A stretch of 58,795 bases of DNA. It comes from Bacteroidales bacterium. Its GTDB lineage: Bacteria; Bacteroidota; Bacteroidia; Bacteroidales; Muribaculaceae. A program made the position numbers and the translations under genes. Positions 18,232 through 26,572 of the stretch are shown piece after piece; the stretch's first letter is position 1; every line of letters begins with the position of its first letter. The stretch is taken from NCBI GenBank assembly GCA_014800525.1, contig JAAVFV010000059.1, forward strand, positions 1-58,795, given 5' to 3'. The notes under the pieces were generated by a model. That model did no database searches. It worked only from the letters and a program-made list of their open reading frames with translations, and was not told the DNA's origin.

Positions 18232-18984
18232 ATGGGAAGCAGCAAACGAAAAGTGTGGGGATTTATTAATACCAAGGGTGAGATGGTTATCGCTCCGGCA
18301 TATGACGGGGCCGGATCATTCAGTGAGGGACTTGCATGGGTGAAGAAAGATTGGGCGCGCGGATATATCGACCGGGAAGGAAACGAGGTGATTGAACCGC
18401 GTTTTCAAGCAGCCGGAGAATTTGTAGATGGCTTGGCGTGTGTGATGGAAGATGGCCAATGGGGTTATATCCGCCATGATGGAAGCTATGCGATTCTGGC
18501 ACGTTATCCTAAAGCCGGGGGATTTCACGATGGGCTTGCATGGGTAAAGGATGGAGAATTGTACGGATACCTGAATACGTCAGGAGAATGGGAAATTGCT
18601 CCGGAATTTGATGGAGTGGAGGATTTTAGGAATGGAAAGGCGAGAGTTATGCTCAAGGGAGAATGGATCTATATCAATACGAAGGGGGAGAAAGTATCAG
18701 ATCCTGAAGAAGATGCACCTCATCCTCTGTATCATGAAGGCCTGGCTGCATGGCCTGAGGGGGATAAGATAGGATATATCAATGAAGAAGGAAGATTTGT
18801 GATAGCGGCAAAATATACCGAAGCCGGACCATTCAAGGAAGGCTGGGCACGGGTATGTACCGGAGATGGTGCACGGGCCCGCTGGAGTTTCATCGATAGA
18901 GAAGGAAAACCAATGGGGAAAGACAAGTATTATGGCGCAGAAGACTTTTCGGAAGGCCTGGCACGCGTACTGGTAGCCGAATAA
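18232..18984 (+). CDS. WG-repeat protein
   Basis: Protein of 250 residues made almost wholly of six to seven WG (KWG) repeats of about 30-40 residues. Each repeat has a W/Y-G-(F/Y)-I core, as in WGFINTKGEMVIAPAYDGAG, RGYIDREGNEVIEPRFQAAG and WGYIRHDGSYAI. The repeats are thought to form a beta-propeller-like scaffold; no catalytic function is established. There is no signal peptide, so it is probably cytoplasmic. The start is well supported: AAGGAG (18221-18226) lies 5 nt before the ATG, an unusually good Shine-Dalgarno sequence for Bacteroidetes. It is followed in the same direction by two DUF4230 genes. Confidence 0.88.
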   Translation: MGSSKRKVWGFINTKGEMVIAPAYDGAGSFSEGLAWVKKDWARGYIDREGNEVIEPRFQAAGEFVDGLACVMEDGQWGYIRHDGSYAILARYPKAGGFHDGLAWVKDGELYGYLNTSGEWEIAPEFDGVEDFRNGKARVMLKGEWIYINTKGEKVSDPEEDAPHPLYHEGLAAWPEGDKIGYINEEGRFVIAAKYTEAGPFKEGWARVCTGDGARARWSFIDREGKPMGKDKYYGAEDFSEGLARVLVAE

Positions 18985-19038
18985 CCGATAACTGATAACC
19001 GAGGACTTGCGGTTATATCTGACCTAAATTATAAGATT

Positions 19039-19725
19039 ATGAAACGGAAGAATAAAATAAAAGAGAATATCCGGCGATGGCTCACCGGCACCACGGTTAC
19101 TCTGATGGTTCTGGTTGCCTCAATCGGCGCTGCCACCATTGGCATGGCAGGGTGTGCACACAAGGAGGCAGATACAGAGGTAGGCGATCGTCCCGGAGCC
19201 TACTATTCACGAGTAAAGAGTGTGAACAAACTTGTGTTGGGACAGATGGCTGTATCGAAAATGGCTACGTTGAATGATATTACCCTATCAGAGGCCAAGG
19301 GGCTGCGCGAAACCACAGCCGCATTGCTCGATGCCGTGAAGATAGGCGACCGGAAAGCCGCATACTCATATTCCACATATCTGCGGGCCTATATCGACCT
19401 GTCGGGTCTTCGGCCTGAGGATGTGAGAGTGGATGAAACTGCGAAGCGGATTGATCTGACATTACCGGATGTCACTGTCGAGATTCAGGGGCGCGATGTG
19501 GAGATTCGCGAAGATCATTATCGGGTATCCGGATTGCGATCGAATGTGAATGCACCCGAACGCGCGAAACTCAAGGAGAAAATGAACACGGCACTGAAGG
19601 CCGAGATGGAGAAACGTCCGGAATTCAAAGAACAGCTAAAGACAACAGCACGCCGGAAGGCCGAGAATTATTTTCAGTCGCTATTAGGGCAAGAGGGCTA
19701 TACGGTAGTGATTAATTTCGGATAG
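19039..19725 (+). CDS. DUF4230 family protein, membrane-anchored (first paralogue)
   Basis: Protein of 228 residues with a long basic N-terminus and one hydrophobic segment near 16-37 (TVTLMVLVASIGAATIGMAG), followed by Cys39. This could be a lipoprotein, although the charged lead is long. The rest resembles DUF4230: a KLVLGQMAVSKMATLNDI strand region, a short YLRAYIDLSGL segment, LTLPDVTVEIQG, and a C-terminal amphipathic helix ending QEGYTVVINFG. The family is of unknown function; the pattern is a single anchor with an extracytoplasmic beta-domain. It lies 33 bases before a second member of the same family and 54 bases after the WG-repeat gene, so the three look like one operon. Confidence 0.75.
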   Translation: MKRKNKIKENIRRWLTGTTVTLMVLVASIGAATIGMAGCAHKEADTEVGDRPGAYYSRVKSVNKLVLGQMAVSKMATLNDITLSEAKGLRETTAALLDAVKIGDRKAAYSYSTYLRAYIDLSGLRPEDVRVDETAKRIDLTLPDVTVEIQGRDVEIREDHYRVSGLRSNVNAPERAKLKEKMNTALKAEMEKRPEFKEQLKTTARRKAENYFQSLLGQEGYTVVINFG

Positions 19726-19758
19726 GACGAGGAGATAAAAATATGAGGATATAAAAAT

Positions 19759-20319
19759 ATGAGAAAGATATATCAGACATTGGTGATGGCGCTATTGGTA
19801 GCGATAGTCTGTGGGGTAGGCTATGTGATATGGCTATGGAGATCTGAGCCGGCGCCGGAGCGGGTGAAGATGACTGAGGCCCGAATCACGGATCTACGAC
19901 CCATGGCAGAGCTATGTACGGTAGATTTTGTGGAAGATGTTCCGATCAAGGCCCGTATCGGCAAAAAACATATCTTTGCCCGCACCACACTCAAGGGATC
20001 CATCTCCTTCGATATGGAGGGAGTTACGCCTGAATACAGCGGAGATACCATACTGGTAAGACTGCCAAAGGAAAAGATAGAAATTTTAGAATCCACAGCA
20101 CCCGATTCATATGAAGTGATCGACACATGGAATGAGAGTCTTTTCGGTTCCGGACGCTTCTCCACAGCGGAGGAGAATGCAGTAAAGGCCAAGGTAAAGG
20201 ATAATTATCGGAAAGGCCTGTATCGACGGGGGTATGTGTCACGCGCCCAGAAAGAAGCCCGCGAGAATCTAAAGGGGATGCTGGGGGCATTGACGGGAAA
20301 GACAGTGATTGTGGAATAA
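19759..20319 (+). CDS. DUF4230 family protein, membrane-anchored (second paralogue)
   Basis: Protein of 186 residues with an N-terminal membrane segment (LVMALLVAIVCGVGYVIWLW) and an extracytoplasmic domain similar in plan to the preceding gene: MAELCTVDFVEDVPIK, a GSISFDMEGV strand, ILVRLPKEKIEILES, and a C-terminal helix ending LTGKTVIVE. The FDMEGV and LP.EKIEI stretches match the YIDLSGL and LPDVTVEI of the neighbour, which supports paralogy. An almost perfect terminator begins right after the stop, so this is the last gene of the WG-DUF4230-DUF4230 unit. Function unknown. Confidence 0.75.
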   Translation: MRKIYQTLVMALLVAIVCGVGYVIWLWRSEPAPERVKMTEARITDLRPMAELCTVDFVEDVPIKARIGKKHIFARTTLKGSISFDMEGVTPEYSGDTILVRLPKEKIEILESTAPDSYEVIDTWNESLFGSGRFSTAEENAVKAKVKDNYRKGLYRRGYVSRAQKEARENLKGMLGALTGKTVIVE

Positions 20320-20323
20320 AAAA

Positions 20324-20376
20324 CGCTATCCGGAATTAGTGATATGGCTAATTTCGGATAGCGATTCTTTTTTGAT
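20324..20376 (+). terminator. Strong intrinsic terminator after the DUF4230 pair
   Basis: A 16-bp stem (20324-20339 with 20348-20363, one wobble pair) with an 8-nt loop is followed by ATTCTTTTTT. It starts 4 bases after the stop. Confidence 0.92.
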
Positions 20377-20421
20377 AAAACTTCTCTTACCTCATTTATG
20401 ATTTATGAGAAAATTAGGAGT

Positions 20422-20670
20422 CTAAATCTGCACGATATGACCGTGAGCGTTTACGCGATAGCGGTGTGAAACAAATGTGTTATCGTTGGTGACTTCAAAA
20501 ACGCAATCTTCCGGTTTTACGACCAGAGCGGCATTTGTGAGCGCACGATGGATAGCCTCATCAATGGATTTGAGGTCAGTGTTTGTGGCCTGGTAGAGGC
20601 GGGTGTCTTCAGGCCCCCAGATGGTGATTGTAACAGGATCCTGGGGTTTAATTGTGTCAAATGCTTCCAT
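20422..20670 (-). CDS. Small conserved-looking protein of unknown function
   Basis: Protein of 82 residues, no signal peptide or membrane segment. It starts with a plausible ATG at 20670. The sequence (DTIKPQDPVTITIWGPEDTRLY, DEAIHRALTNAALVVKPED, VSHRYRVNAHGHIVQI) has a beta-alpha-beta pattern with a normal amino acid mix, unlike the low-complexity frames around it, so I take it as a real gene. No family is recognised. It is isolated, facing the terminator of the DUF4230 operon on one side and a repeat array on the other. Confidence 0.65.
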   Translation of the reverse strand: MEAFDTIKPQDPVTITIWGPEDTRLYQATNTDLKSIDEAIHRALTNAALVVKPEDCVFEVTNDNTFVSHRYRVNAHGHIVQI

Positions 20671-20756
20671 AATAAATTGAATTTAATGTGTCTTTCATAG
20701 GAAAAGCGCTCGTGGGAGCGTTTGATAATAGAACGCTTGGGGATAAGGAAAGGTTG

Positions 20757-20922
20757 GAAACGAGCTTCGCGCTGACGGGGGATATCGCTGGAGAGGGCCT
20801 CAATCCCTTTCAGGGCTTGCACGAAACGAGCTTCGCGCTGCCGGGGGGATATCGCTGGAGAGGGCCTCAATCCCTTTCAGGGCTTGCACGAAACGAGCTT
20901 CGCGCTGACGGGGATTTCTGCG
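20757..20922 (+). repeat. 67-bp tandem array of the dispersed repeat
   Basis: About 2.5 head-to-tail copies of a 67-bp unit; the CCTCAATCCC landmark is at 20798 and 20865. Each copy contains CAATCCCTTTCAGGGCTTGC, GAGCTTCGCGCTG and GATATCGCTGGAGAGGG. The first copy lacks its left part. The same core occurs singly at 7869 and 10135. The remaining 20671-21083 sequence holds a small imperfect hairpin near 20702-20724 and the promoter for the next gene; the reading frame covering 20688-21071 is repeat-derived. Confidence 0.9.
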
Positions 20923-20962
20923 ATAGAATGATAGGAATTAATGGTGGAGTGAATGAGGGAGA

Positions 20963-20994
20963 TTTGAATGAAAAGGAATTTATGAGTAAATTTG
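20963..20994 (+). promoter_or_regulatory. Promoter of the YbaK/ProX-like gene
   Basis: TTTG (20963-20966), a 20-nt spacer and TAAATTTG (20987-20994) give a full Bacteroidetes consensus. Expected start of transcription is near 21001, about 80 nt before the ATG. Confidence 0.75.
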
Positions 20995-21083
20995 TAATTG
21001 GATTAAAGGGGAGCGGGAAGAAGGGAGGAGCGGTACTGCTGCAGGGAGAGGGAATTGATAGTGAATATTGAATTGAAGATGTT

Positions 21084-21626
21084 ATGAGTTTTTATACTAG
21101 TGAGATAATGACGGGAGTGCCCGAAACTTTCAAGAACGATACCCAGAAGCTTATCTATGATAGCCTTGAGGGAGCCGGTATGGAGTATACCCGCATTGAG
21201 AGCGATCCGGGAATTTCAATGGACGATTGTCTTAATATTGACAAGGCCTTCGGAATTGATACGGTGAAGACAATTCTTCTTACCAATAGACAGAAGAACC
21301 GATTCTGGCTTTATGTGACGCATGCCCGGAAGCCATTCATAACAAAAGATTTCGGATCCGCTCTGGGGATTCCAAGGGTCTCTTTTGCCGATGAAGCCCT
21401 GATGCTTGAGATTTTGGGCACAGCTCATGGAGCGGCCACCCCATTCGGTCTTCTGAGGCCTGAGGCTCAGGATGTGATATTTGTGATGGATCGGGATGTG
21501 GCGGAGCGTGATAAGATTGTAATTACTGATGGTGATCCCTGCGGCTTTATTGCAATAGGGAATAAAGACCTGTTCTCATTGCTCGGAAAAGAGCCGATAA
21601 TCATAGAGAATCAGAATCAGATTTAG
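21084..21626 (+). CDS. YbaK/ProX-type aminoacyl-tRNA deacylase
   Basis: Cytoplasmic protein of 180 residues in the YbaK/EbsC/ProX family, which hydrolyses mischarged tRNAs such as Ala- or Cys-tRNA(Pro). The fold runs from LIYDSLEGAGMEYTRIE through KTILLTNRQKNRFWLYVTHARKP, with a catalytic-type Lys in VKTILL, to the conserved glycine loop HGAATPFGLL and the C-terminal strand PCGFIAIGN. Length suits the free-standing ProX form. The substrate tRNA cannot be told from sequence alone. The stop lies only four bases before a 196-bp inverted-repeat element, after which the Phe/Tyr operon begins. Confidence 0.85.
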   Translation: MSFYTSEIMTGVPETFKNDTQKLIYDSLEGAGMEYTRIESDPGISMDDCLNIDKAFGIDTVKTILLTNRQKNRFWLYVTHARKPFITKDFGSALGIPRVSFADEALMLEILGTAHGAATPFGLLRPEAQDVIFVMDRDVAERDKIVITDGDPCGFIAIGNKDLFSLLGKEPIIIENQNQI

Positions 21627-21629
21627 AAA

Positions 21630-21825
21630 TAAGTAAGTATTCAAAATTAAACGATAGTAAGAGTCCAATGATAAATACCCATCTTTTATACTATCTGCGG
21701 CTTCTTTTTGGCCGCTTTTAGCTTGTCATTCAGTCGAATACGAAAGTATTCTCCTTCATTCCGTACTAAAATCGCCTCAAAAATAAGCTCGCATATAGTA
21801 TAAATTAATTTTGAACACTTACTTA
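21630..21825. mobile_element. 196-bp terminal-inverted-repeat element (E1)
   Basis: The left end TAAGTAAGTATTCAAAATTA and the right end (21805-21825, reverse complement the same except one base) form 21-bp terminal inverted repeats. A second nested inverted repeat (TTTATACTAT / ATAGTATAAA) encloses the core. The core, read on the minus strand, shares an ungapped 29-codon frame with the elements at 29608 and 32535. In this copy the frame is open from an ATG at 21832 to a TAA at 21686 (48 codons) with IFEAIL, FRI and KAAKK. The right repeat contains TAATTTTG, a -7-like box facing pheA. No transposase, so non-autonomous if mobile. It fills the gap between the ProX-like gene and pheA. Confidence 0.75.
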
Positions 21826-21840
21826 GAATCATTAATTAAG

Positions 21841-22698
21841 ATGGCATTACAGATAGCGATACAAGGTATCCGGGGATGTTTTCATGATGCGGCGGCAGCC
21901 TCCTACTTTGGAAAGCGGGGAATAGAGACAGAGAGTGTGGAATGCGAGTCTTTCAATGAGCTGTTCGACCGTCTGGAGGCTGATGCATCGATGCTCGGTA
22001 TCGTGGCAATAGAAAATACGATTGCCGGTGCGCTCCTGCAAAATCATGAGTTGCTGAGGAAAAGTAATGCGGAGGTGATAGGGGAAGAGAAGATGCGTAT
22101 CTCCCATGTGTTATGTGCTTTGGAGGGTCAGACTATTGACTCTCTGACGGAAGTGAATTCCCATCCGATGGCCCTGATGCAATGCGAGCAATATCTTCGG
22201 AGGCATCCTAATATGAAGATGATCGAGAAATTCGATACAGCCGGGGCAGCCCGCGATATCGCCCGTGACCATCTCGAGGGACATGCGGCAGTGTGCGGTG
22301 AATATGCGGCTACCCTATACGGCATGAATATTCTCGAAAAGGGAATAGAGACCAATAAACGAAACTTTACCCGCTTCCTTGTCCTGGCCGATCCGCTACG
22401 GGCGGCAGAGTTCAAACCGCGCGCAGAAGAATTGGACAAGGCTTCGATAGTATTTACCTTACCGCATACGCAGGGAGCCTTATCTAAGGTGCTGACCATC
22501 TTCTCATTCTATGATCTGAATCTTTCGAAGATACAATCGATGCCGATTGTGGGAAGAGAATGGGAATATCGCTTCTATGTAGATCTGACCTTCAATTCAT
22601 ATATACGTTACCGACAGGCTATCGATGCCGTCAGACCACTTCTCAACGACCTTAAGATACTTGGAGAATATGCCGAAAACAAAGATTTCAAACACTGA
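21841..22698 (+). CDS. pheA: Prephenate dehydratase
   Basis: Cytoplasmic enzyme of 285 residues converting prephenate to phenylpyruvate in phenylalanine synthesis. The N-terminal catalytic domain contains the Thr-Arg-Phe triad motif as NFTRFLVL (near 183-190) and NTIAGAL for substrate binding. A C-terminal ACT domain begins near IVFTLPHTQGALSKVL, with the ESRP-like segment NLSKIQSMPI for Phe feedback. The ATG at 21841 starts directly with the catalytic domain; an in-frame ATG 30 bases upstream would sit inside the inverted-repeat element and is less likely. The last 29 bases overlap the aminotransferase gene, so the pair is translationally coupled. First gene of the pheA-aminotransferase-aroF-tyrA operon. 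Confidence 0.94.
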   Translation: MALQIAIQGIRGCFHDAAAASYFGKRGIETESVECESFNELFDRLEADASMLGIVAIENTIAGALLQNHELLRKSNAEVIGEEKMRISHVLCALEGQTIDSLTEVNSHPMALMQCEQYLRRHPNMKMIEKFDTAGAARDIARDHLEGHAAVCGEYAATLYGMNILEKGIETNKRNFTRFLVLADPLRAAEFKPRAEELDKASIVFTLPHTQGALSKVLTIFSFYDLNLSKIQSMPIVGREWEYRFYVDLTFNSYIRYRQAIDAVRPLLNDLKILGEYAENKDFKH

Positions 22699-23875
22699 AA
22701 AACATATCATTCCCGCCGAACGGATCGGGAATGTGAAGGAATATTATTTCTCGCGTAAATTGCGGGAAGTGGCTGAAATGAACGCCCGCGGGCTGGATGT
22801 GATCTCGTTAGGGATCGGAGGTCCGGATCTTCCTCCGGATGATATTGTGATAGAGACTTTATGCGAAAGTGCCCGTAAGCCGGAAAATCATAGCTATCAG
22901 TCCTATACCGGAATTCCTGCATTGCGCGAGGCGTTCGCCGGATGGTATGACCGCTATTATGGTGTAAAGCTTGATCCCACCAAGGAGATCCTCCCACTGA
23001 TAGGCTCCAAGGAAGGAATAATGCATATCACGATGGCTTTTGTGAATCCGGGTGATGCAGTGCTTGTTCCTAACCCCGGATATCCGACCTATACCTCAGT
23101 AAGCCGTCTGGCCGGAGCTGAGACCATTCATTACGAACTGGCTCCGGAACGAGGATGGATGCCTGATTGGGAAGCGCTTGAGAATCTTGAGGCTGTGAAG
23201 GAAGGGCGTGTTAAGATAATGTGGCTCAACTATCCTCATATGCCGACCGGAACACCAGCCACCAAGGAAGTGTTTGAGCGGGCAGTGGAATTCGGACGTC
23301 GTAACGGCATACTGATTGTCAACGATAATCCATACTCCTTCATTCTAAAGCCGGAGGATGTGAAACCACTGAGCATCCTGACAATCGAAGGCGCATTTTC
23401 GACGGCCATGGAGATGAACTCCCTTTCCAAAAGCCATAACATGGCCGGATGGCGTGTGGCGATGCTGGCCGGAAATGCAGAATTCATCAGTTGGGTGCTT
23501 CGCGTTAAATCCAATATAGATTCGGGTCAGTTCAAGCCGGTGATGTTGGCAGTGGCAGCGGCACTGAATTTAGAGGATGAATGGTATACGCGCCTCAATC
23601 AAGTGTATGCCTCGCGTAGGAAGGTTGCAGAAGAGGTGATGACGGCCCTGGGATGCTCTTATGATCCTACCCAGCGCGGTCTCTTTTTATGGGGAAGGAT
23701 TCCTGAGAATGAACTCTCTGCAGAAGCTATGGCCGACCGTATTTTGTACGACCGTCGTGTATTTATCACTCCGGGGTCGATTTTCGGATCGAAGGGAGAC
23801 CGTTATATCCGTATATCGCTGTGTTCACCGGAAGAAAAACTTCGTGAGGCACTCCGAAGGGTGAGTGAAGCTTGA
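22670..23875 (+). CDS. PLP-dependent aminotransferase (aromatic/aspartate type)
   Basis: Class I/II aminotransferase of 401 residues, starting at the ATG at 22670, which overlaps pheA. The PLP lysine lies in NSLSKSHNMAGWR, the cofactor-anchoring Asp/Tyr in NDNPYSF, and the carboxylate-binding Arg in the C-terminal IRISLCSPEE. GIGGPDLPPDD and SYTGIPALREAFAGWY are typical of fold-type I subgroup I gamma. Between prephenate dehydratase and DAHP synthase it most likely transaminates phenylpyruvate and hydroxyphenylpyruvate to Phe and Tyr. Similar family members make LL-diaminopimelate or alanine, but the context favours the aromatic role. Confidence 0.9.
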   Translation: MPKTKISNTEKHIIPAERIGNVKEYYFSRKLREVAEMNARGLDVISLGIGGPDLPPDDIVIETLCESARKPENHSYQSYTGIPALREAFAGWYDRYYGVKLDPTKEILPLIGSKEGIMHITMAFVNPGDAVLVPNPGYPTYTSVSRLAGAETIHYELAPERGWMPDWEALENLEAVKEGRVKIMWLNYPHMPTGTPATKEVFERAVEFGRRNGILIVNDNPYSFILKPEDVKPLSILTIEGAFSTAMEMNSLSKSHNMAGWRVAMLAGNAEFISWVLRVKSNIDSGQFKPVMLAVAAALNLEDEWYTRLNQVYASRRKVAEEVMTALGCSYDPTQRGLFLWGRIPENELSAEAMADRILYDRRVFITPGSIFGSKGDRYIRISLCSPEEKLREALRRVSEA

Positions 23876-23976
23876 TGATACAATGTTTCCGGATATTTGA
23901 TGGTATAACACTTTCGGATAAATGAGAAATCAAATTTTGAAATAGGGGAAATAATAATAAGAAACTGAAGCAGACC

Positions 23977-25056
23977 ATGTATACACAGGAATTATTACCG
24001 GGACTTGATCCCAAAGAACCATTGATAATAGCCGGCCCCTGCAGCGCGGAGAGCGAAGAGCAGGTGATGGCCACAGCACGCGAACTGGCCTCATATGGGG
24101 CAAAAGTATTCCGTGCCGGAATCTGGAAACCACGCACCAAACCCGGAGGTTTCGAGGGAGTGGGCACAGTGGGACTCCCCTGGTTGCAGCGTGTGAAGGA
24201 AGAGACAGGAATGTATGTGGCCACGGAGGTAGCCACCAAGGCCCATGTGGAGGCAGCTCTTGAAGCAGGCATAGACCTCATCTGGATTGGAGCGCGCACT
24301 GCAGCCAATCCTTTCGCAATGCAGGAGATTGCCGATACACTGGCAGCATCAGGAAAGGATGTTCCGGTGTTGGTGAAGAATCCCGTCAATCCGGATCTCG
24401 AACTCTGGATCGGAGCTATACAGCGAATTCAGAATGCAGGAATCAAGCGTGTCGGGGCGATCCATCGGGGATTCTCGGCATATGGCAAGCATTTATATAG
24501 AAATCTGCCGCAATGGCATATCCCAATCGAATTAGGACGTCGCATTCCGAATATTCCGATTATCTGCGATCCAAGCCATATCGGCGGGAGCCGTGAGCTT
24601 ATCTCGCCCCTCTCTCAGCAGGCATTCGATATGGGCTTTGATGGCCTTATCATTGAGAGCCATTGCAATCCGGACAAAGCATGGAGCGATTCTGCGCAAC
24701 AGGTGACACCGGCTGCGCTTAACCTGATTGTCAATTCACTTGTGCCGTTGAATGGTGCCGATCCCGATACTACTCAGAATCTGCCTCTTCTTCGTCAGGA
24801 AATCGACCGACTTGACAACGAGCTCATCGAATTGTTAGGGAAGCGAATGGGGGTGTGTCGTGAGATCGGACAGTATAAGAAGGAGCATGGAATGAAGGTG
24901 GTGCAGGGCGGCCGATACAGCGACATGATGCAGCATCGTCAGAAACTCGCCTCCGATATGGGTATGGGGGAGGAATTCATACGCCGGGTTTATGCGGCCA
25001 TACATGAGGAATCGGTGCGCCAGCAGATTGATGTCTTCAAGAAGGATAATAAATAA
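23977..25056 (+). CDS. Bifunctional DAHP synthase / chorismate mutase
   Basis: Fusion of 359 residues. Residues 1 to about 260 form a class I (KDPG-aldolase-like, type I-beta) 3-deoxy-7-phosphoheptulonate synthase, with AGPCSAES, GIWKPRTKPGGFEG, IGART and CDPSHIGG motifs that bind phosphoenolpyruvate, metal and erythrose 4-phosphate. Residues about 272-350 form an AroQ-type chorismate mutase (LRQEIDRLDNELIELLGKRM), with the catalytic Arg/Lys/Gln pattern. It therefore catalyses the first step of the shikimate pathway and the branch point to prephenate. This C-terminal fusion is characteristic of Bacteroidetes and some Firmicutes. Third gene of the Phe/Tyr operon, 101 bases after the aminotransferase. 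Confidence 0.94.
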   Translation: MYTQELLPGLDPKEPLIIAGPCSAESEEQVMATARELASYGAKVFRAGIWKPRTKPGGFEGVGTVGLPWLQRVKEETGMYVATEVATKAHVEAALEAGIDLIWIGARTAANPFAMQEIADTLAASGKDVPVLVKNPVNPDLELWIGAIQRIQNAGIKRVGAIHRGFSAYGKHLYRNLPQWHIPIELGRRIPNIPIICDPSHIGGSRELISPLSQQAFDMGFDGLIIESHCNPDKAWSDSAQQVTPAALNLIVNSLVPLNGADPDTTQNLPLLRQEIDRLDNELIELLGKRMGVCREIGQYKKEHGMKVVQGGRYSDMMQHRQKLASDMGMGEEFIRRVYAAIHEESVRQQIDVFKKDNK

Positions 25057-25089
25057 GGATTCTTTTACCAGCTAAAGAAGAATAAAATC

Positions 25090-25866
25090 ATGCGGATACT
25101 GATATTGGGAGCCGGGAAGATGGGGAGCTTCTTCTGCGACCTTCTTTCATTCGACCACGATGTGGCGATCTATGATTACGATCCGAAGCGCCTGCGATTC
25201 ACCTACAATGCCCGGAGATTTTCCGAACTTGGAGATGAAGTCAAGGAATTTGCTCCGGAGTTAGTGATCAACGCAGCTACAGTGAAATATACACTTCAGG
25301 CCTTTGAGTCGGTGTTGCCGTATCTCCCTAAGACTACGATTCTGAGCGATATAGCATCTGTGAAAACGGGTCTTCCCGAATTCTATGAGAAGGCGGGACA
25401 TCCCTTTGTGTCAACCCATCCGATGTTTGGCCCTACATTTGCCAGTCTGTCTAATCTTGCAGAGGAGAATGCCATCATCATCAAGGAGGGTGATTGTCTG
25501 GGAAAGGCATTCTTCCGCGATCTCTATAACCGCCTGCATCTGCATATAGAAGAATATACCTTCGAAGAGCATGACACCACGATAGCATACTCGCTGTCAA
25601 TTCCCTTTGCCTCGACATTGGTGTTTGCCGGAGTGATGAAACATCAGGATGCACCGGGCACTACGTTTAAACGCCACATGGCTATAGCGCGTGGTCTGAT
25701 GGGGGAGGATGATTTCCTTTTGTCGGAAATTCTTTTCAACCCCAATACCTCCGAGCAGCTTGAGAAAATCCGGGAGCAGCTTGCCGAACTCCGTGAGATA
25801 GTCGATGCACGCGATTCAGATCGGATGAAGGGTTATCTCGAGAGAGTGAGAGCTAACTTAAAATAA
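25090..25866 (+). CDS. tyrA: Prephenate dehydrogenase
   Basis: NAD(P)-dependent enzyme of 258 residues converting prephenate to 4-hydroxyphenylpyruvate for tyrosine. It has an N-terminal Rossmann motif (GAGKMGSFF), the DIASVKTG loop, the substrate-site motif STHPMFGPTFAS (His and the Gly-Pro loop), and an all-helical dimerisation domain in the C-terminal third. It lacks the ACT domain of longer TyrA proteins, so feedback control, if any, is elsewhere. It starts 33 bases after the aroF-type fusion and ends the pathway cluster. Confidence 0.92.
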   Translation: MRILILGAGKMGSFFCDLLSFDHDVAIYDYDPKRLRFTYNARRFSELGDEVKEFAPELVINAATVKYTLQAFESVLPYLPKTTILSDIASVKTGLPEFYEKAGHPFVSTHPMFGPTFASLSNLAEENAIIIKEGDCLGKAFFRDLYNRLHLHIEEYTFEEHDTTIAYSLSIPFASTLVFAGVMKHQDAPGTTFKRHMAIARGLMGEDDFLLSEILFNPNTSEQLEKIREQLAELREIVDARDSDRMKGYLERVRANLK

Positions 25867-25953
25867 GATAGACGGAGGAAGGCCCGAAGTGGGGAATGAA
25901 CCCTGAGAAGTGTCAGATTGTTTATGCTTTAGAACCAAAATTATAAAAAGCAT

Positions 25954-26508
25954 ATGAGTAAGATACTTGTGATTTCAGGACATCCTGACTATAAGAACTC
26001 GTTGGCTAACCGTGCTATCCTTGACGAATTCCATCGCCTTGTGCCGGAGGCTGATATTGTCTATCTGGATGCAGAATATCCCGATGGGGTAATAGATGTG
26101 GAGCGCGAGCAGAAGCGTCTCGTGGAGGCTGAGACTGTAGTGTTTGAATTTCCGTTCTGGTGGTTCAGTGCTCCTTCATTGATGCATCTCTATTTTGAGA
26201 AAGTGCTGACTCATGGATTTGCATATGGATCTGAGGGAAAGGCATTGCAAGGGAAGAAACTGATTTTCTCCTTCACGGCAGGTGCGCCTGAAGCGGAGTA
26301 TTCTCCGGAGGGATCGGAGCATTTCACAATGGAGTCCCTGGTTCCTCAATTTAAGGCATTGTCAGATTTCTGCGGATTTGAGTGGAAGGGTTGTATCGTA
26401 AGCTTCGGTATGATGTTGCTCAATCCCGAGGATGAAGAAGCAAAGAAGCATTTCTATGAGACAGCAAATGCACATGCTCAGCATCTCGCAGAAGCTGTAA
26501 AAGAATAA
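25954..26508 (+). CDS. NAD(P)H dehydrogenase (quinone)-like flavoprotein
   Basis: Flavodoxin-fold oxidoreductase of 184 residues in the KefF/MdaB/NQO family. It has the N-terminal FMN phosphate loop SGHPDYKNSLANRAI, the EFPFWWFSAPSLMHLYFEKVL segment that packs on the flavin, and the KLIFSFTAGAPEAEY loop. Such enzymes reduce quinones or other acceptors with NAD(P)H in the cytosol; some regulate KefC channels, but no kef gene is nearby. It is 87 bases after tyrA, transcribed the same way, and is followed by a terminator at 26573. Confidence 0.88.
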   Translation: MSKILVISGHPDYKNSLANRAILDEFHRLVPEADIVYLDAEYPDGVIDVEREQKRLVEAETVVFEFPFWWFSAPSLMHLYFEKVLTHGFAYGSEGKALQGKKLIFSFTAGAPEAEYSPEGSEHFTMESLVPQFKALSDFCGFEWKGCIVSFGMMLLNPEDEEAKKHFYETANAHAQHLAEAVKE

Positions 26509-26572
26509 ATAAGTAGCATGTATTCATTAATTGCTGCGAGCTACTTAATCCTAAGATTTACAATCAAATAAT

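Noticed and set aside
20688..21071. 127-codon plus-strand frame
   Set aside because: It is made of translated copies of the 67-bp repeat and contains the promoter of the next gene.
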